The notes: generated from the letters alone by a model not told the origin. Counted from the stretch's first letter, positions 28,113 to 38,119 are shown. The stretch is 64,000 nt of DNA from Chryseobacterium edaphi (GCF_025628985.1 NZ_JAOTEM010000003.1:186001-250000), one strand, 5' to 3'. Program-made: numbers and translations.

Positions 28113-28321
28113 ACCTTTTTTCTAGCATTCGCAAAAAATTCTTCGGAAGAAATACAATCTTCCTCTTTTATAGAATCTGCATACCGATCTAAAGCTTCAT
28201 AGATTTCGTTTGGAATCTCATCTTCATCGCTTTCAAAAACACGTGCACCTTTTATTTGCTCCAAAAGCTTTTTTACTTTAGGTAAATCGTCTTTGTTTTC
28301 AAGTTCTAAAATATAAGTCAT
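28088..28321 (-). CDS. Antitoxin partner of the RelE/ParE toxin
   Basis: A 77-aa acidic protein (MTYILELENKDDLPKVKKLL...) directly upstream of, and overlapping, the toxin gene. It has an N-terminal beta-helix segment, an acidic middle (FESDEDEIPNEIYEALDRYADSI) and a basic tail. This is the usual antitoxin-first order. A longer reading from 28372 (MKCDDTKF...) is less likely, because it would start in the short hupE spacer. No classical ribbon-helix-helix or PHD motif is clear by eye. Confidence 0.8.
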   Translation of the reverse strand: MTYILELENKDDLPKVKKLLEQIKGARVFESDEDEIPNEIYEALDRYADSIKEEDCISSEEFFANARKKVCELYSRK

Positions 28322-28385
28322 CACTTTAATTTTCAACAAAGTTAAAATAAATTTTGTATCATCGCATTTCAAAAAAATTTAAAAA

Positions 28386-28964
28386 ATGCAGGATTTTCTT
28401 TTCTATCTGAAACTCGGCTGGGAACATATTATTTCGCTGGATGCACTTGATCATCAGCTTTTTGTTTTGGCATTGATAGCTATTTACACTTTCAAAGAAT
28501 GGAAAAAAATTCTGATTCTTGTTACTGCATTTACCATTGGTCATTCTGTAACTTTGGCTTTAAGCATCATAGATATTGTAAGATTACCTTCAAATTGGAT
28601 TGAATTTTTAATTCCTTTGACGATTGTTTTGACCGCGTTGGGAAACATCTTAATGAAAAATAAAAAGCAGACCCAAGATAAAACACACTATTATTCAGCA
28701 CTATTCTTCGGACTGATTCACGGACTAGGCTTTGCCAATACGGCCAGAGTGATGATCGCAAAAAGTCAGAGCATTGCCGTTCCGCTTTTGGGTTTCAATA
28801 TTGGTTTGGAGTTAGGACAGATTGTAATTGTTTTTGCAATACTTATTGTTCTTTTTATTTTACTTAATCTTTTTAAAGTCAACAAGAAAGACTGGATTCT
28901 TTTCGTTTCATCAGGAGTTTTTGCTTTAGCTTTAAAAATGACATTAGAGAGAATTCCTTTTTAA
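28386..28964 (+). CDS. HupE/UreJ family membrane protein
   Basis: A 192-aa polytopic membrane protein with about six hydrophobic helices. The His-containing motifs DALDHQLFVLAL, TIGHSVTLALS and GLIHGLGFANTARV are typical of the HupE/UreJ_2 family. Some relatives move nickel or cobalt; the flavobacterial branch is uncharacterised. It is divergent from the antitoxin gene and precedes the M1 peptidase gene in the same direction. Confidence 0.87.
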   Translation: MQDFLFYLKLGWEHIISLDALDHQLFVLALIAIYTFKEWKKILILVTAFTIGHSVTLALSIIDIVRLPSNWIEFLIPLTIVLTALGNILMKNKKQTQDKTHYYSALFFGLIHGLGFANTARVMIAKSQSIAVPLLGFNIGLELGQIVIVFAILIVLFILLNLFKVNKKDWILFVSSGVFALALKMTLERIPF

Positions 28965-29081
28965 AAACTTGAAATAGCTGTGGTTGATTTTTAAATCTAA
29001 ACATAAATAATATATGTGATGAAATTAAATAAAAATTAAATCTCCACATGAAACTTTTCGAAGTTTTCAACTACTTATTAT

Positions 29082-29089
29082 TATATTTG
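29082..29089 (+). promoter_or_regulatory. -7 element for the M1 peptidase gene
   Basis: TATATTTG, exact match, 21 bp before the ATG at 29111. It lies downstream of the alternative start at 29048, which is therefore rejected. Confidence 0.55.
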
Positions 29090-29110
29090 AAAATTCTTAA
29101 ATTTTTACAC

Positions 29111-31486
29111 ATGAAACTAAAAGTAACTGCACTTTCGGTATTTCTATATATAGGTTTATCCGCTCAAAACATTCAAAATAATCCCGGTAGCAACCACGGA
29201 AACAGATTTGAACAATTGGGCACCATTTTGCCAACTCCAAATGTTTACAGAACAGCTTCCGGATCTCCCGGTCACGCTTATTGGCAAAACAGAGCCGATT
29301 ATGACATCACAGCTTATCTGGATGAAGATAAAAGAAACCTTAAAGGTTCTGAAACAGTTACTTATTACAACAATTCACCTGATGAATTGGATTATATCTG
29401 GCTTCAGTTGGACGAAAATCAGCAATCAACTGTCAAGAAAGCAGATTTTGCCTTCTCTTCTACCCTTCCGAAATCTACTAACGATCAGCAGCTGAAGACC
29501 AGTGATCTACCTGCAAAAGATAATGGATACGGTGTCAATCTGGAAAAAGTGACAGATTTTTCGGGAAATCCTCTGAAATATACTGTCAATAAAACGATGA
29601 TGCGTATTGATTTGCCAAAAGTTCTGAAAAAAGGAGAGCAATTTATTTTTAAAATAGATTGGAACTACAACATTCCCAACAGAATGAAAATGGGTGGTCG
29701 TGGCGGCTATGAAAACTTTGCCGAAGACGGAAACGATGTTTATACTATCACGCAATGGTTCCCGAGAATGTGCGTTTACAGTGATTTCCACGGTTGGCAA
29801 AATCATCAGTTCACCGGAAGAGGCGAATTTGCTTTAGTTTTTGGAAATTATAAAGTCTCTATGAACGTTCCTGCAGATCACGTCATTGGCGGAACCGGAG
29901 AATGTAAAAATTACGAACAAGTTTTAACTTCTGACCAATTATCAAGATATAAGAAAGCTCTAACCTCAAACGAGCCTGTAGAAATTGTGACTTTAGATGA
30001 GGCTAAAAAGGCTGAAAAAAATCATTCAAAACAAAGAAAAACTTGGGTTTTTGAAGCGAAAGATGTGAGAGATTTTGCATGGGCGGCTTCGAGAAAATTT
30101 GTCTGGGACGGAATGGGTGTTACAATTCCTGAAAACAACAATAAAGTAATGGCAATGAGTTTCTACCCGAAAGAAGCTTATGCGTTGTACAAAAAATATT
30201 CAACCAAAGCGGTTGCTCATACGATAAAAACATATTCGGAATTTACGATTCCGTATCCTTATCCTGTTGCTCAATCTGTAGAGGCTGCAAACGGCATGGA
30301 ATATCCGATGATCTGTTTTAACTTCGGAAGAACAGAAAAAGACGGAACTTATTCTGAGGGAACAAAAAACGGAATGATCGGTGTTGTTATTCATGAAGTT
30401 GGGCACAATTTCTTCCCGATGATCATCAATTCAGACGAAAGACAATGGAGCTGGATGGATGAAGGTTTAAATACTTTTACAGAATATTTAACGGAAGAAA
30501 AATGGGACAATAAATTCCCGTCAAAACGTGGTCCGGCGTGGACGATCGTTGATTACATGAAACTTCCAAAAGACCAGTTGGAACCGATCATGAGTAATTC
30601 TGAAAACATCATTCAGTTTGGTCCTAATGCTTATTCTAAACCTGCAACGGGTTTGAATATTCTTCGTGAAACGATCATGGGAAGAGAACTTTTCGATAAA
30701 GCATTTAAAACTTATTCAAAAAGATGGGCATTCAAACATCCTGAACCTGCAGATCTATTCAGAACAATGGAAGATGCAAGCGGTGAAGATTTAGATTGGT
30801 TCTGGAGAGGTTGGTTTTACGGAACTGATCCTGTAGATATTGCTATTGATAAAGTTACGATCGCTAATCCTGATTTCGACGCTGTTCCTAAAGCTGCATC
30901 AGAAACAAAATATAAAGTTGACAAACCTTTGCAAAATGAGTTTGAAGACATTTCTAAAATCAGAAACAGAGAAGATAAGAGCATCACTTTTGCGGTAGAA
31001 AAAGATAAAGATCTTCAGGATTTTTATTACCGATACGACAGAGGTCAGGAAAAAGTGGATGCCAATAAAGAATATGTTTCTAAATCTGACGGCGCAACCA
31101 ATCTGGACAATAAAGACAGAGAAAAATTTAAAAACATGACAGCTTATCAAATTGATTTCAGCAACAAAGGAGGTTTAGTAATGCCGGTTATTCTTGAATT
31201 CACTTTCGAGGACGGAACAAAATTAAAAGACAAATCTTCTGCTCAGATCTGGAGACAAAACGAACAAAAAGTTTCTAAAACTTATTATTTCGATAAAAAA
31301 TTAAAATCAATACAGCTAGATCCATTGAAGGAAACAGCAGATATTGATACATCAAATAACTTTTGGAGTAACGACGGCGGAAATGCTGAAACTTCAAAAT
31401 TCCAGGTTTTCAAACAGAAACAAGATGGTCCGGTAAGAGGTGGTGCAAACGGAAAAGTAAATCCGATGCAAGCCGGTAAAAAGTAA
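29111..31486 (+). CDS. M1 family metallopeptidase (secreted gluzincin)
   Basis: A 791-aa exported aminopeptidase-like enzyme. The signal peptide (MKLKVTALSVFLYIGLSAQ) marks the ATG at 29111 as start. The zinc site is HEVGH (His428, Glu429, His432) with the third ligand Glu451 after 18 residues, in WMDEGLNTFTEYL. The exopeptidase motif GxMEN appears as NGMEYPMICF, a common flavobacterial variant. The C-terminal third is a beta-rich region with no T9SS domain. A secreted hypothetical gene follows 19 bp later, probably in the same operon. Confidence 0.93.
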   Translation: MKLKVTALSVFLYIGLSAQNIQNNPGSNHGNRFEQLGTILPTPNVYRTASGSPGHAYWQNRADYDITAYLDEDKRNLKGSETVTYYNNSPDELDYIWLQLDENQQSTVKKADFAFSSTLPKSTNDQQLKTSDLPAKDNGYGVNLEKVTDFSGNPLKYTVNKTMMRIDLPKVLKKGEQFIFKIDWNYNIPNRMKMGGRGGYENFAEDGNDVYTITQWFPRMCVYSDFHGWQNHQFTGRGEFALVFGNYKVSMNVPADHVIGGTGECKNYEQVLTSDQLSRYKKALTSNEPVEIVTLDEAKKAEKNHSKQRKTWVFEAKDVRDFAWAASRKFVWDGMGVTIPENNNKVMAMSFYPKEAYALYKKYSTKAVAHTIKTYSEFTIPYPYPVAQSVEAANGMEYPMICFNFGRTEKDGTYSEGTKNGMIGVVIHEVGHNFFPMIINSDERQWSWMDEGLNTFTEYLTEEKWDNKFPSKRGPAWTIVDYMKLPKDQLEPIMSNSENIIQFGPNAYSKPATGLNILRETIMGRELFDKAFKTYSKRWAFKHPEPADLFRTMEDASGEDLDWFWRGWFYGTDPVDIAIDKVTIANPDFDAVPKAASETKYKVDKPLQNEFEDISKIRNREDKSITFAVEKDKDLQDFYYRYDRGQEKVDANKEYVSKSDGATNLDNKDREKFKNMTAYQIDFSNKGGLVMPVILEFTFEDGTKLKDKSSAQIWRQNEQKVSKTYYFDKKLKSIQLDPLKETADIDTSNNFWSNDGGNAETSKFQVFKQKQDGPVRGGANGKVNPMQAGKK

Positions 31487-31504
31487 AATCAATATTCTAA
31501 TTTA

Positions 31505-32332
31505 ATGAAAAAACTAATCGGTCTATTTTGTGTTTTATTTTCAGTCCTGATATTCTCTCAGGAAGATGTTTACTTCGGTAAAAAAGCATCTGTTCCTGCC
31601 GAAATAATCATGGAAAATGGAGATATTAAAACCGGATTTTTACAAAGTTTTCAGAATCCGAAATTCGTTGATGCAGATATGTTGCTGCTTGGAAATATTG
31701 AGAAAAAACTAAGGTTTGAGATTGATGAATTTAAATTTAAAGAAGAACAGTCATCTGTCGTTGAAAAAATAAGCATTAATGATCTCAAAAGGATTGTCAT
31801 CCTCGGGAAAGATGGCTCTGAGAAACTTGTTTATGATAAAATGAAGCTCAAAACCATTAATGTAAAAGGCGAAATTATAGATGTCAAAAAAACAGTAGTT
31901 TTACCTTTGGATCAGGAAGGAAAAACCAACTTATATGGAATCAACATCGTTTTTACGCAAAATAACAGATACACAAACAACATTTATCTTCCTTACATGA
32001 AAAAAGCCGACGAAGAGTATGGCTATATTGTGATAGATCTTAATAGAGTTAATTTCTTCAACTTAGGTAAAGTTGATGACAAACTGAAGAAGGCGATCTA
32101 TGAAGTTACCAAAGATTGCGCTCCATTTGCAGAAAATCTGGATGCCCGAATAAAGCAATTCGAAGATGATGTAAAAACTTCGAGAAAAGAAGGCTACGAA
32201 AAGAAAAAAGAACTGAGAAAACTAGCTAAAAGCAGAGGTGAAGGTTTTGATGCTATGAAAATTGACTATGAATATGCAAGTATGCCTTATAAAGATCTTC
32301 TTGACGAATACGAGCAAAAATGCAGAAAATAA
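31505..32332 (+). CDS. Secreted hypothetical protein
   Basis: A 275-aa protein with signal peptide MKKLIGLFCVLFSVLIFSQ. A beta-rich middle contains AEIIMENGDIKTGFL, reminiscent of small barrel domains, and a charged C-terminal helix (about 205-275) is rich in Lys, Arg and Glu. One Cys pair (DCAPFAENLDA ... EQKCRK) could form a disulfide. It lies 19 bp behind the M1 peptidase gene and shares its terminator. No family recognised. Confidence 0.7.
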   Translation: MKKLIGLFCVLFSVLIFSQEDVYFGKKASVPAEIIMENGDIKTGFLQSFQNPKFVDADMLLLGNIEKKLRFEIDEFKFKEEQSSVVEKISINDLKRIVILGKDGSEKLVYDKMKLKTINVKGEIIDVKKTVVLPLDQEGKTNLYGINIVFTQNNRYTNNIYLPYMKKADEEYGYIVIDLNRVNFFNLGKVDDKLKKAIYEVTKDCAPFAENLDARIKQFEDDVKTSRKEGYEKKKELRKLAKSRGEGFDAMKIDYEYASMPYKDLLDEYEQKCRK

Positions 32333-32335
32333 AAA

Positions 32336-32366
32336 AAAGCTTCCTGAAAATTGGAAGCTTTTTTTC
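32336..32366 (+). terminator. Terminator of the M1 peptidase operon
   Basis: Stem AAAGCTTCC / GGAAGCTTT (32336-32344 with 32353-32361), then a T-tract. The left A-run makes it usable in the other direction. Confidence 0.8.
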
Positions 32367-32389
32367 TGCCAAAATTTTAATAGTTAGAT

Positions 32390-32432
32390 AAAATAATTAT
32401 CATCCATGAAATTCACGAATGATAATTATTTT
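32390..32432 (-). terminator. Hairpin after the VGIN-type secreted protein gene
   Basis: Perfect 14-pair AT-rich stem AAAATAATTATCAT / ATGATAATTATTTT with a 15-nt loop, just past the stop on the minus strand. Confidence 0.55.
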
Positions 32433-32436
32433 CTGA

Positions 32437-33351
32437 TTAATTGCCTGGTTTAAATACTGTCCAATTTGACCCGTCACTGATGAACATCAATGTTTTGGTT
32501 TTGGAAGAATGATTATCTAAGCCTACCATGTAAAAATTACTTGCTCCTCCTACATTAGATGCATTAATTATATTCCCGACAGGAGTGATAATTTCTGCAG
32601 TATTTGAGCTGGAAATATTTCTCACAAAAATAATCGCTCCCGGTGCAGAAGTCGGATTTGGCAGTAAAAAATCATCATCGTTATTTGCAGGATTTACATT
32701 TACAACCGTACTCGTAATATTATCTCCATTTACGTTTAATGTCTGAGGCGTTGAGCTTATCACACCATTCACTTCAAGTTTTGTTTTGGCGGTTCTTACA
32801 GTAGGATCTATTCCAACGGCAAAATTTCCATTTTTGTCAATTGAACTGTTGTAATGATTATCATAATTACTTGTATTGGTCGGTGAAGTTCCAAACCAAA
32901 CCTCGCCACCTCCGGTTCTGCCTGTTCTTACCACGAAAGACCCCAATAGATTTGGCTCGGTAGCAAAAACATTGTACGCATATCCTTCAAATGCTGCGAT
33001 TGATCTTCCATTTCCAACAGTTGTAGGAAAAAAAGGTGTTCCTCCAAACATCATGTTATGATATGCTATGGATTGGGCGGTATTGCTCCCCGAGAAAAGA
33101 GCAATGTCTATGTCGGCATCTCCTTGGCCAATCATGGTAAGCATTTCTGTAGGATTATTAGTTCCAATCCCAACCTTTGCATCTGATTTTACAGTAAAGT
33201 CATTTAATTGTTGTGTAAGAGTTGGAGTTGAAGAATTATCTTTTCCACCATCTATGTGAAAAATACCTTTTGGGTCAGATGTGTTGATACCGACTTGAGA
33301 ACTAAACATAAGCGGACATAACACGAGCAGTAAAACTTTGTATTTCATCAT
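32437..33351 (-). CDS. Secreted surface protein with VGIN/VGIG tail-fibre-like repeats
   Basis: A 304-aa protein with a signal peptide followed at once by SQVGINTSDPKGIFHIDGG, the signature opening of a large flavobacterial group of secreted proteins related to phage tail-fibre and trimeric-adhesin stalks. A second unit reads VGIGTNNPTEMLTM and a third AVGIDPTVRTAKTKLEVNG. It is Ser/Thr/Asn-rich with few charges. There is no T9SS domain. Probably surface exposed; the ligand is unknown. The gene lies alone between two terminators. Confidence 0.78.
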   Translation of the reverse strand: MMKYKVLLLVLCPLMFSSQVGINTSDPKGIFHIDGGKDNSSTPTLTQQLNDFTVKSDAKVGIGTNNPTEMLTMIGQGDADIDIALFSGSNTAQSIAYHNMMFGGTPFFPTTVGNGRSIAAFEGYAYNVFATEPNLLGSFVVRTGRTGGGEVWFGTSPTNTSNYDNHYNSSIDKNGNFAVGIDPTVRTAKTKLEVNGVISSTPQTLNVNGDNITSTVVNVNPANNDDDFLLPNPTSAPGAIIFVRNISSSNTAEIITPVGNIINASNVGGASNFYMVGLDNHSSKTKTLMFISDGSNWTVFKPGN

Positions 33352-33430
33352 TTGTTATTTTGAGTCAAATATACAAATTTCTTAAAATCAAAAATAAAAA
33401 AGTGCCAAAATTTCATCTTAAGAATAAAAA

Positions 33431-33470
33431 TCTGCCATTTCATCCAATTAAAGCCTATGGCATAGATTTA
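33431..33470 (+). promoter_or_regulatory. Inverted repeat and TGGCA element upstream of groES
   Basis: ATCTGCCAT and ATGGCATAGAT form an interrupted inverted repeat. The right arm, TGGCATAGATTTAG, resembles the -24 half of a sigma-54 promoter but lacks the GC of the -12 half. No CIRCE element is present. It could be a heat-shock operator or an alternative promoter. Confidence 0.35.
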
Positions 33471-33509
33471 GAGAATTACAACACAGAAATAATTAAAAAA
33501 TAAAATATT

Positions 33510-33788
33510 ATGTCAGTAAACTTTAAACCCTTAGCAGACAGAGTGCTTATCGAGCCTATCGCTGCAGAAACTAAAACAGCTTCAGGTATTATTATCCCGG
33601 ATACAGCTAAAGAAAAACCTCAGGAAGGTACAGTAGTAGCAGTAGGTCCAGGAAAAGTAGACGAGCCTACCACTGTAAAAGTAGGTGACAAAGTTCTTTA
33701 TGGAAAATATTCAGGTTCTGAATTAAAATTAGACGGAAAAGATTTCCTAATTGTAAAGGAGTCTGATCTTTTAGGAGTAATCGGGTAA
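33510..33788 (+). CDS. groES: Co-chaperonin GroES
   Basis: Heptameric lid for GroEL. The 92-aa protein has the family pattern [36 protein letters not shown], a mobile loop in [10 protein letters not shown], and the closing [11 protein letters not shown]. Length is standard. groEL follows after a 113-bp gap filled with repeated TGTACA-type sequence. Confidence 0.98.
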   Translation: MSVNFKPLADRVLIEPIAAETKTASGIIIPDTAKEKPQEGTVVAVGPGKVDEPTTVKVGDKVLYGKYSGSELKLDGKDFLIVKESDLLGVIG

Positions 33789-35527
<1,739 letters not shown>

Positions 35528-35556
35528 CAGCGTGTCGCTGAGACAATATAAATTTT

Positions 35557-35597
35557 AAAACCGTTCAGATTTTTCTGAGCGGTTTTAGTTTTTTTAG
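35557..35597 (+). terminator. groESL terminator
   Basis: Stem AAAACCGTTCAGA / TCTGAGCGGTTTT (one G-T pair), loop TTTT, followed by T-rich sequence. Confidence 0.85.
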
Positions 35598-35676
35598 ATA
35601 GGTAGTTTCCTAAGAAAATACAGATTAAATATCTTACATTAGTAAAAGTTTAAAATAAAAATAATATTTAAATTAT

Positions 35677-36648
35677 ATGGCAAAAATCTATCTTTCATAT
35701 CAACATCAAGACACAGATTTAATTTTACAAATATCAAAAAAACTAATTGATAAAGGTCATGAAATTGTCATGGACTCAACCGCTATGAAAGTTGGAAGGG
35801 ACTGGAGAACTGATTTATTAAATGAGCTAAAAAATTCAGATGGTGTATTGGTGTTAATTACCGAAAACAGTTTGAATTCGAAGTATGTAATAAGTGAAAT
35901 TGGAACTACGAGAGCGCTTATCGGAGATAATGATAAATTTCTAATTCCCGTAATTAAAGGTAATTTTGAAGTGCCTGATTTTATAAAAGATATTTATTGT
36001 TTGAGATTAGATGATAATAATTTAGATCTAACAATTGAAAAGATAGATACTTCGATAGTTAGTTTTCAAAACAATAAGCTTGTTAAGGATGAGGAAAGAA
36101 AGAAAAAAATACAACTGATAGAATCCAAAGCTGCCGATTACATTAAAGAGGCTACGAAAAATTTAACTATTAGAGAAAGACATAACAAATATGTTGCATA
36201 TAGCTGTTATTTAGCTGGTTTTATATCTTTAACCGCAGGGGTTTATTTTTCTATTGACGGATTATACAAATTTTCAGAAACTCAAAATATTTTAAACGCT
36301 GACAAATCTTTTCCTTTAACTAATTTAATAATTATTCTTGTTAAAAGTATAATTATTATAGGCTTACTAATAGCTTGTTCAAAATATACTTTTACTTTAG
36401 GTAAATCTTTTATGCATGAATCTCTTAGGAATTCAGATAGAATACATGCAATTTCTTTTGGAGAATTCTTCATAAAAGCTTTTGGAGATAAAATATCATC
36501 GTATAAAGAAATTACAGAAATATTTCAAAATTGGAATATAGATAAATCATCTTCATTTTATGAAATGGATACCAAAACATATGATCCTAATTTTTCTGAA
36601 AATTTAGTTGATATAATCAAAAGTCTGTCAGAGAAAATTCAAAAATAA
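35677..36648 (+). CDS. TIR-domain protein with two membrane helices
   Basis: A 323-aa protein. The N-terminal TIR domain (about 1-120) begins AKIYLSYQHQDTDLI and includes DSTAMKVGRDWRTDLL and NSKYVISEIGTTRA, in which Glu74 sits where the catalytic Glu of NAD-cleaving TIR domains lies. A basic helix (about 135-165) leads to two hydrophobic segments (about 171-190 and 216-234), then a 90-residue cytosolic tail. TIR plus membrane helices suggests a membrane-tethered NADase or signalling protein. It precedes a second TIR gene. Base composition is more AT-rich than groEL next door, hinting at transfer. Confidence 0.85.
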   Translation: MAKIYLSYQHQDTDLILQISKKLIDKGHEIVMDSTAMKVGRDWRTDLLNELKNSDGVLVLITENSLNSKYVISEIGTTRALIGDNDKFLIPVIKGNFEVPDFIKDIYCLRLDDNNLDLTIEKIDTSIVSFQNNKLVKDEERKKKIQLIESKAADYIKEATKNLTIRERHNKYVAYSCYLAGFISLTAGVYFSIDGLYKFSETQNILNADKSFPLTNLIIILVKSIIIIGLLIACSKYTFTLGKSFMHESLRNSDRIHAISFGEFFIKAFGDKISSYKEITEIFQNWNIDKSSSFYEMDTKTYDPNFSENLVDIIKSLSEKIQK

Positions 36649-36685
36649 TATGAAATAAAGTAGATTATTTACTAAGACTATTAAC

Positions 36686-36826
36686 TAAAAAATCCCGAGT
36701 GCTTCTTCAGCGGCTCGGGACTACAAACTTAAGTTTATTTTAGTGAGGTTGCCGAAGCAAAAAAGTTTAATTAAATTTGTGGACCTGCCACTACTAATCA
36801 CCCTTCTTCATCCTTTCCTCCTAAGG
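36686..36826 (-). ncRNA. Candidate structured small RNA, family not assigned
   Basis: About 140 nt on the minus strand with its own promoter (next entry) and a strong terminator (TCCCGAG ... CTCGGGA then six T, ending near 36687). Between them are compact hairpins: TTCC/GGAA at 36815-36828, GTGG/CCAC at 36779-36791, TTGC-TTCG-GCAA at 36749-36760, and AAACTTAAGTTT at 36725-36736. It lies between two plus-strand TIR genes and is antisense to the LRR-TIR leader region. A five-codon ORF (MKKGD) follows an AGGAGG stretch near its 5' end. Flavo-1-type RNA is one known family to test; I cannot confirm it. Confidence 0.5.
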
Positions 36827-36831
36827 AATTG

Positions 36832-36862
36832 TAAATTTAAACATTAATTTTAATGAATCAAA
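36832..36862 (-). promoter_or_regulatory. Promoter for the minus-strand candidate ncRNA
   Basis: On the minus strand, TTTG (36862-36859), a 19-bp spacer, then TAAATTTA (36839-36832), one mismatch from TAnnTTTG. The -33 element lies inside the first codons of the LRR-TIR gene. Confidence 0.45.
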
Positions 36863-37983
36863 TTTTAAATTTAAATGCAACAAAAATTGATTTATCAAAT
36901 CGGAATTTAGATAAAATTCCGCGTGAAATTTTTGAATTAAAAAATCTGCGAAAATTAATTTTAAGAAATAATAATATAAAAGTTATTCCTCAAGAAATCG
37001 AAAAGCTAAAAAAGCTTCAAACGTTAGATTTATCTGGAAATAGCATTTCAAATTTTTACGCTAAAATTTGTTCTCTTAAAAATTTAAAAATTTTAAACCT
37101 TAATCATAATAGAATTAAGACAATTCCAATTCAGATAAAAAATCTCAATAAATTAACAAGCTTACATATCTCCCATAATAAAATTTCCAAAATTTCTCAA
37201 GAAATTTATAGCTTGCAAAATTTACGAGAATTAAACATAAGTCATAACAAAATTAATAAAATTGAAAACAATCTTATTAATCTCAAAAACTTACGGAAAT
37301 TTTGGATTAGTGGATTACCATTAAGTTATTTTCCTGAGTTTTATTTTATTCCAAAATCGTTAATTTGCTTATACGCTTTTTCCCCAACTATTACTAGTTT
37401 TGACGTTGACACAACATATCAACAATTATGTGCTATAAAGGGGAACGCTATAAATTATTTTAATGATTTTAATTATGATTTTATTTTTCAAAATCATAAC
37501 AAACCTGACATAGTAACTATGAAAAAGATTGTAAAGAAAAATAAAGTATTTATTAGTTATTCACACAAAGATTCAATTTGGCTTGATAAAGTTAGAAATC
37601 ACCTAAGTGTTTTAAAAAATCATTTAGAAATCGATATAGAGGTTTGGGATGATAATAAATTAGAGGTCGGAGATGTTTGGAAAGAAGAAATTAGGCAATC
37701 ACTTGAAGAAGCTGGAATTGCTATATTCTTAATTTCAACTGATTTTTTATCATCAAATTTTATAAATAAGGAGGAAATTCCTCCAATTTTAGAAAATGCA
37801 AAGAATAAGGGAACAGTTATATTACCTATAATTTTAAAAGTTTGCTATTTTGAGAAATCCAAATTAGGTAGTTATCAATCATTAAATAATCCATCTCAGC
37901 CATTTTCTAAAATGTCTGAAAATGAAATTGATGAACATTTAGTGGAATTAACAAAAAAGATTCATAAAATAATGGAAAAATAA
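36853..37983 (+). CDS. Leucine-rich-repeat protein with C-terminal TIR domain
   Basis: A 376-aa soluble protein. Residues 9-155 are about six 23-residue leucine-rich repeats, for example LRKLILRNNNIKVIPQ and LKILNLNHNRIKTIPIQ. A linker (about 155-228) follows, then a TIR domain from about 231: KVFISYSHKDSIWLDKV, EVWDDNKLEVGDVWKEEI, FLISTDFLSSNFINKEEI. The Glu pair in the last segment is a plausible catalytic site. There is no NB-ARC or STAND ATPase. Sensor-like LRR joined directly to a TIR effector resembles an immune receptor. Extremely Asn/Lys/Ile-rich and AT-rich. Antiviral function is inferred, not shown. Confidence 0.87.
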   Translation: MNQILNLNATKIDLSNRNLDKIPREIFELKNLRKLILRNNNIKVIPQEIEKLKKLQTLDLSGNSISNFYAKICSLKNLKILNLNHNRIKTIPIQIKNLNKLTSLHISHNKISKISQEIYSLQNLRELNISHNKINKIENNLINLKNLRKFWISGLPLSYFPEFYFIPKSLICLYAFSPTITSFDVDTTYQQLCAIKGNAINYFNDFNYDFIFQNHNKPDIVTMKKIVKKNKVFISYSHKDSIWLDKVRNHLSVLKNHLEIDIEVWDDNKLEVGDVWKEEIRQSLEEAGIAIFLISTDFLSSNFINKEEIPPILENAKNKGTVILPIILKVCYFEKSKLGSYQSLNNPSQPFSKMSENEIDEHLVELTKKIHKIMEK

Positions 37984-37987
37984 TTCC

Positions 37988-38012
37988 CCGCTACGCAAAG
38001 TCTCCTGACTTT
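37988..38012 (+). repeat. Degenerate repeat, third copy of the kelch-flanking repeat
   Basis: CCG...GCAAAGTCTCCTGACTTT, a shorter relative of the 31-bp repeats at 38120 and 39142, sharing the CCG start and the TGACTTT end. It begins 5 bp after the LRR-TIR gene. Confidence 0.35.
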
Positions 38013-38028
38013 GAGCCATAAACAACAA

Positions 38029-38060
38029 AAAACCGCTTCCAAAGAGTGGTTTTCATTTTT
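38029..38060 (+). terminator. Terminator after the LRR-TIR gene
   Basis: Stem AAAACCGCT / AGTGGTTTT with one G-T pair, followed by CATTTTT. Confidence 0.65.
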
Positions 38061-38119
38061 AAATAATTACAGTAAGAAAAAAAAATATCAGGCATTCGTG
38101 TCAAAATTTCAAAGAAAAC

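Noticed and set aside
33352..33509. CIRCE or HrcA site before groES
   Set aside because: No TTAGCACTC-N9-GAGTGCTAA-like element is present; only an unrelated inverted repeat was found.
36686..36826. Retron ncRNA beside the TIR genes
   Set aside because: No reverse transcriptase gene is present in the window, and the long inverted msr/msd ends are not seen.
35677..37983. Thoeris defence system
   Set aside because: There is a pair of TIR genes but no ThsA-type (SIR2 or Macro-SLOG) effector, and neither TIR protein has the ThsB layout.
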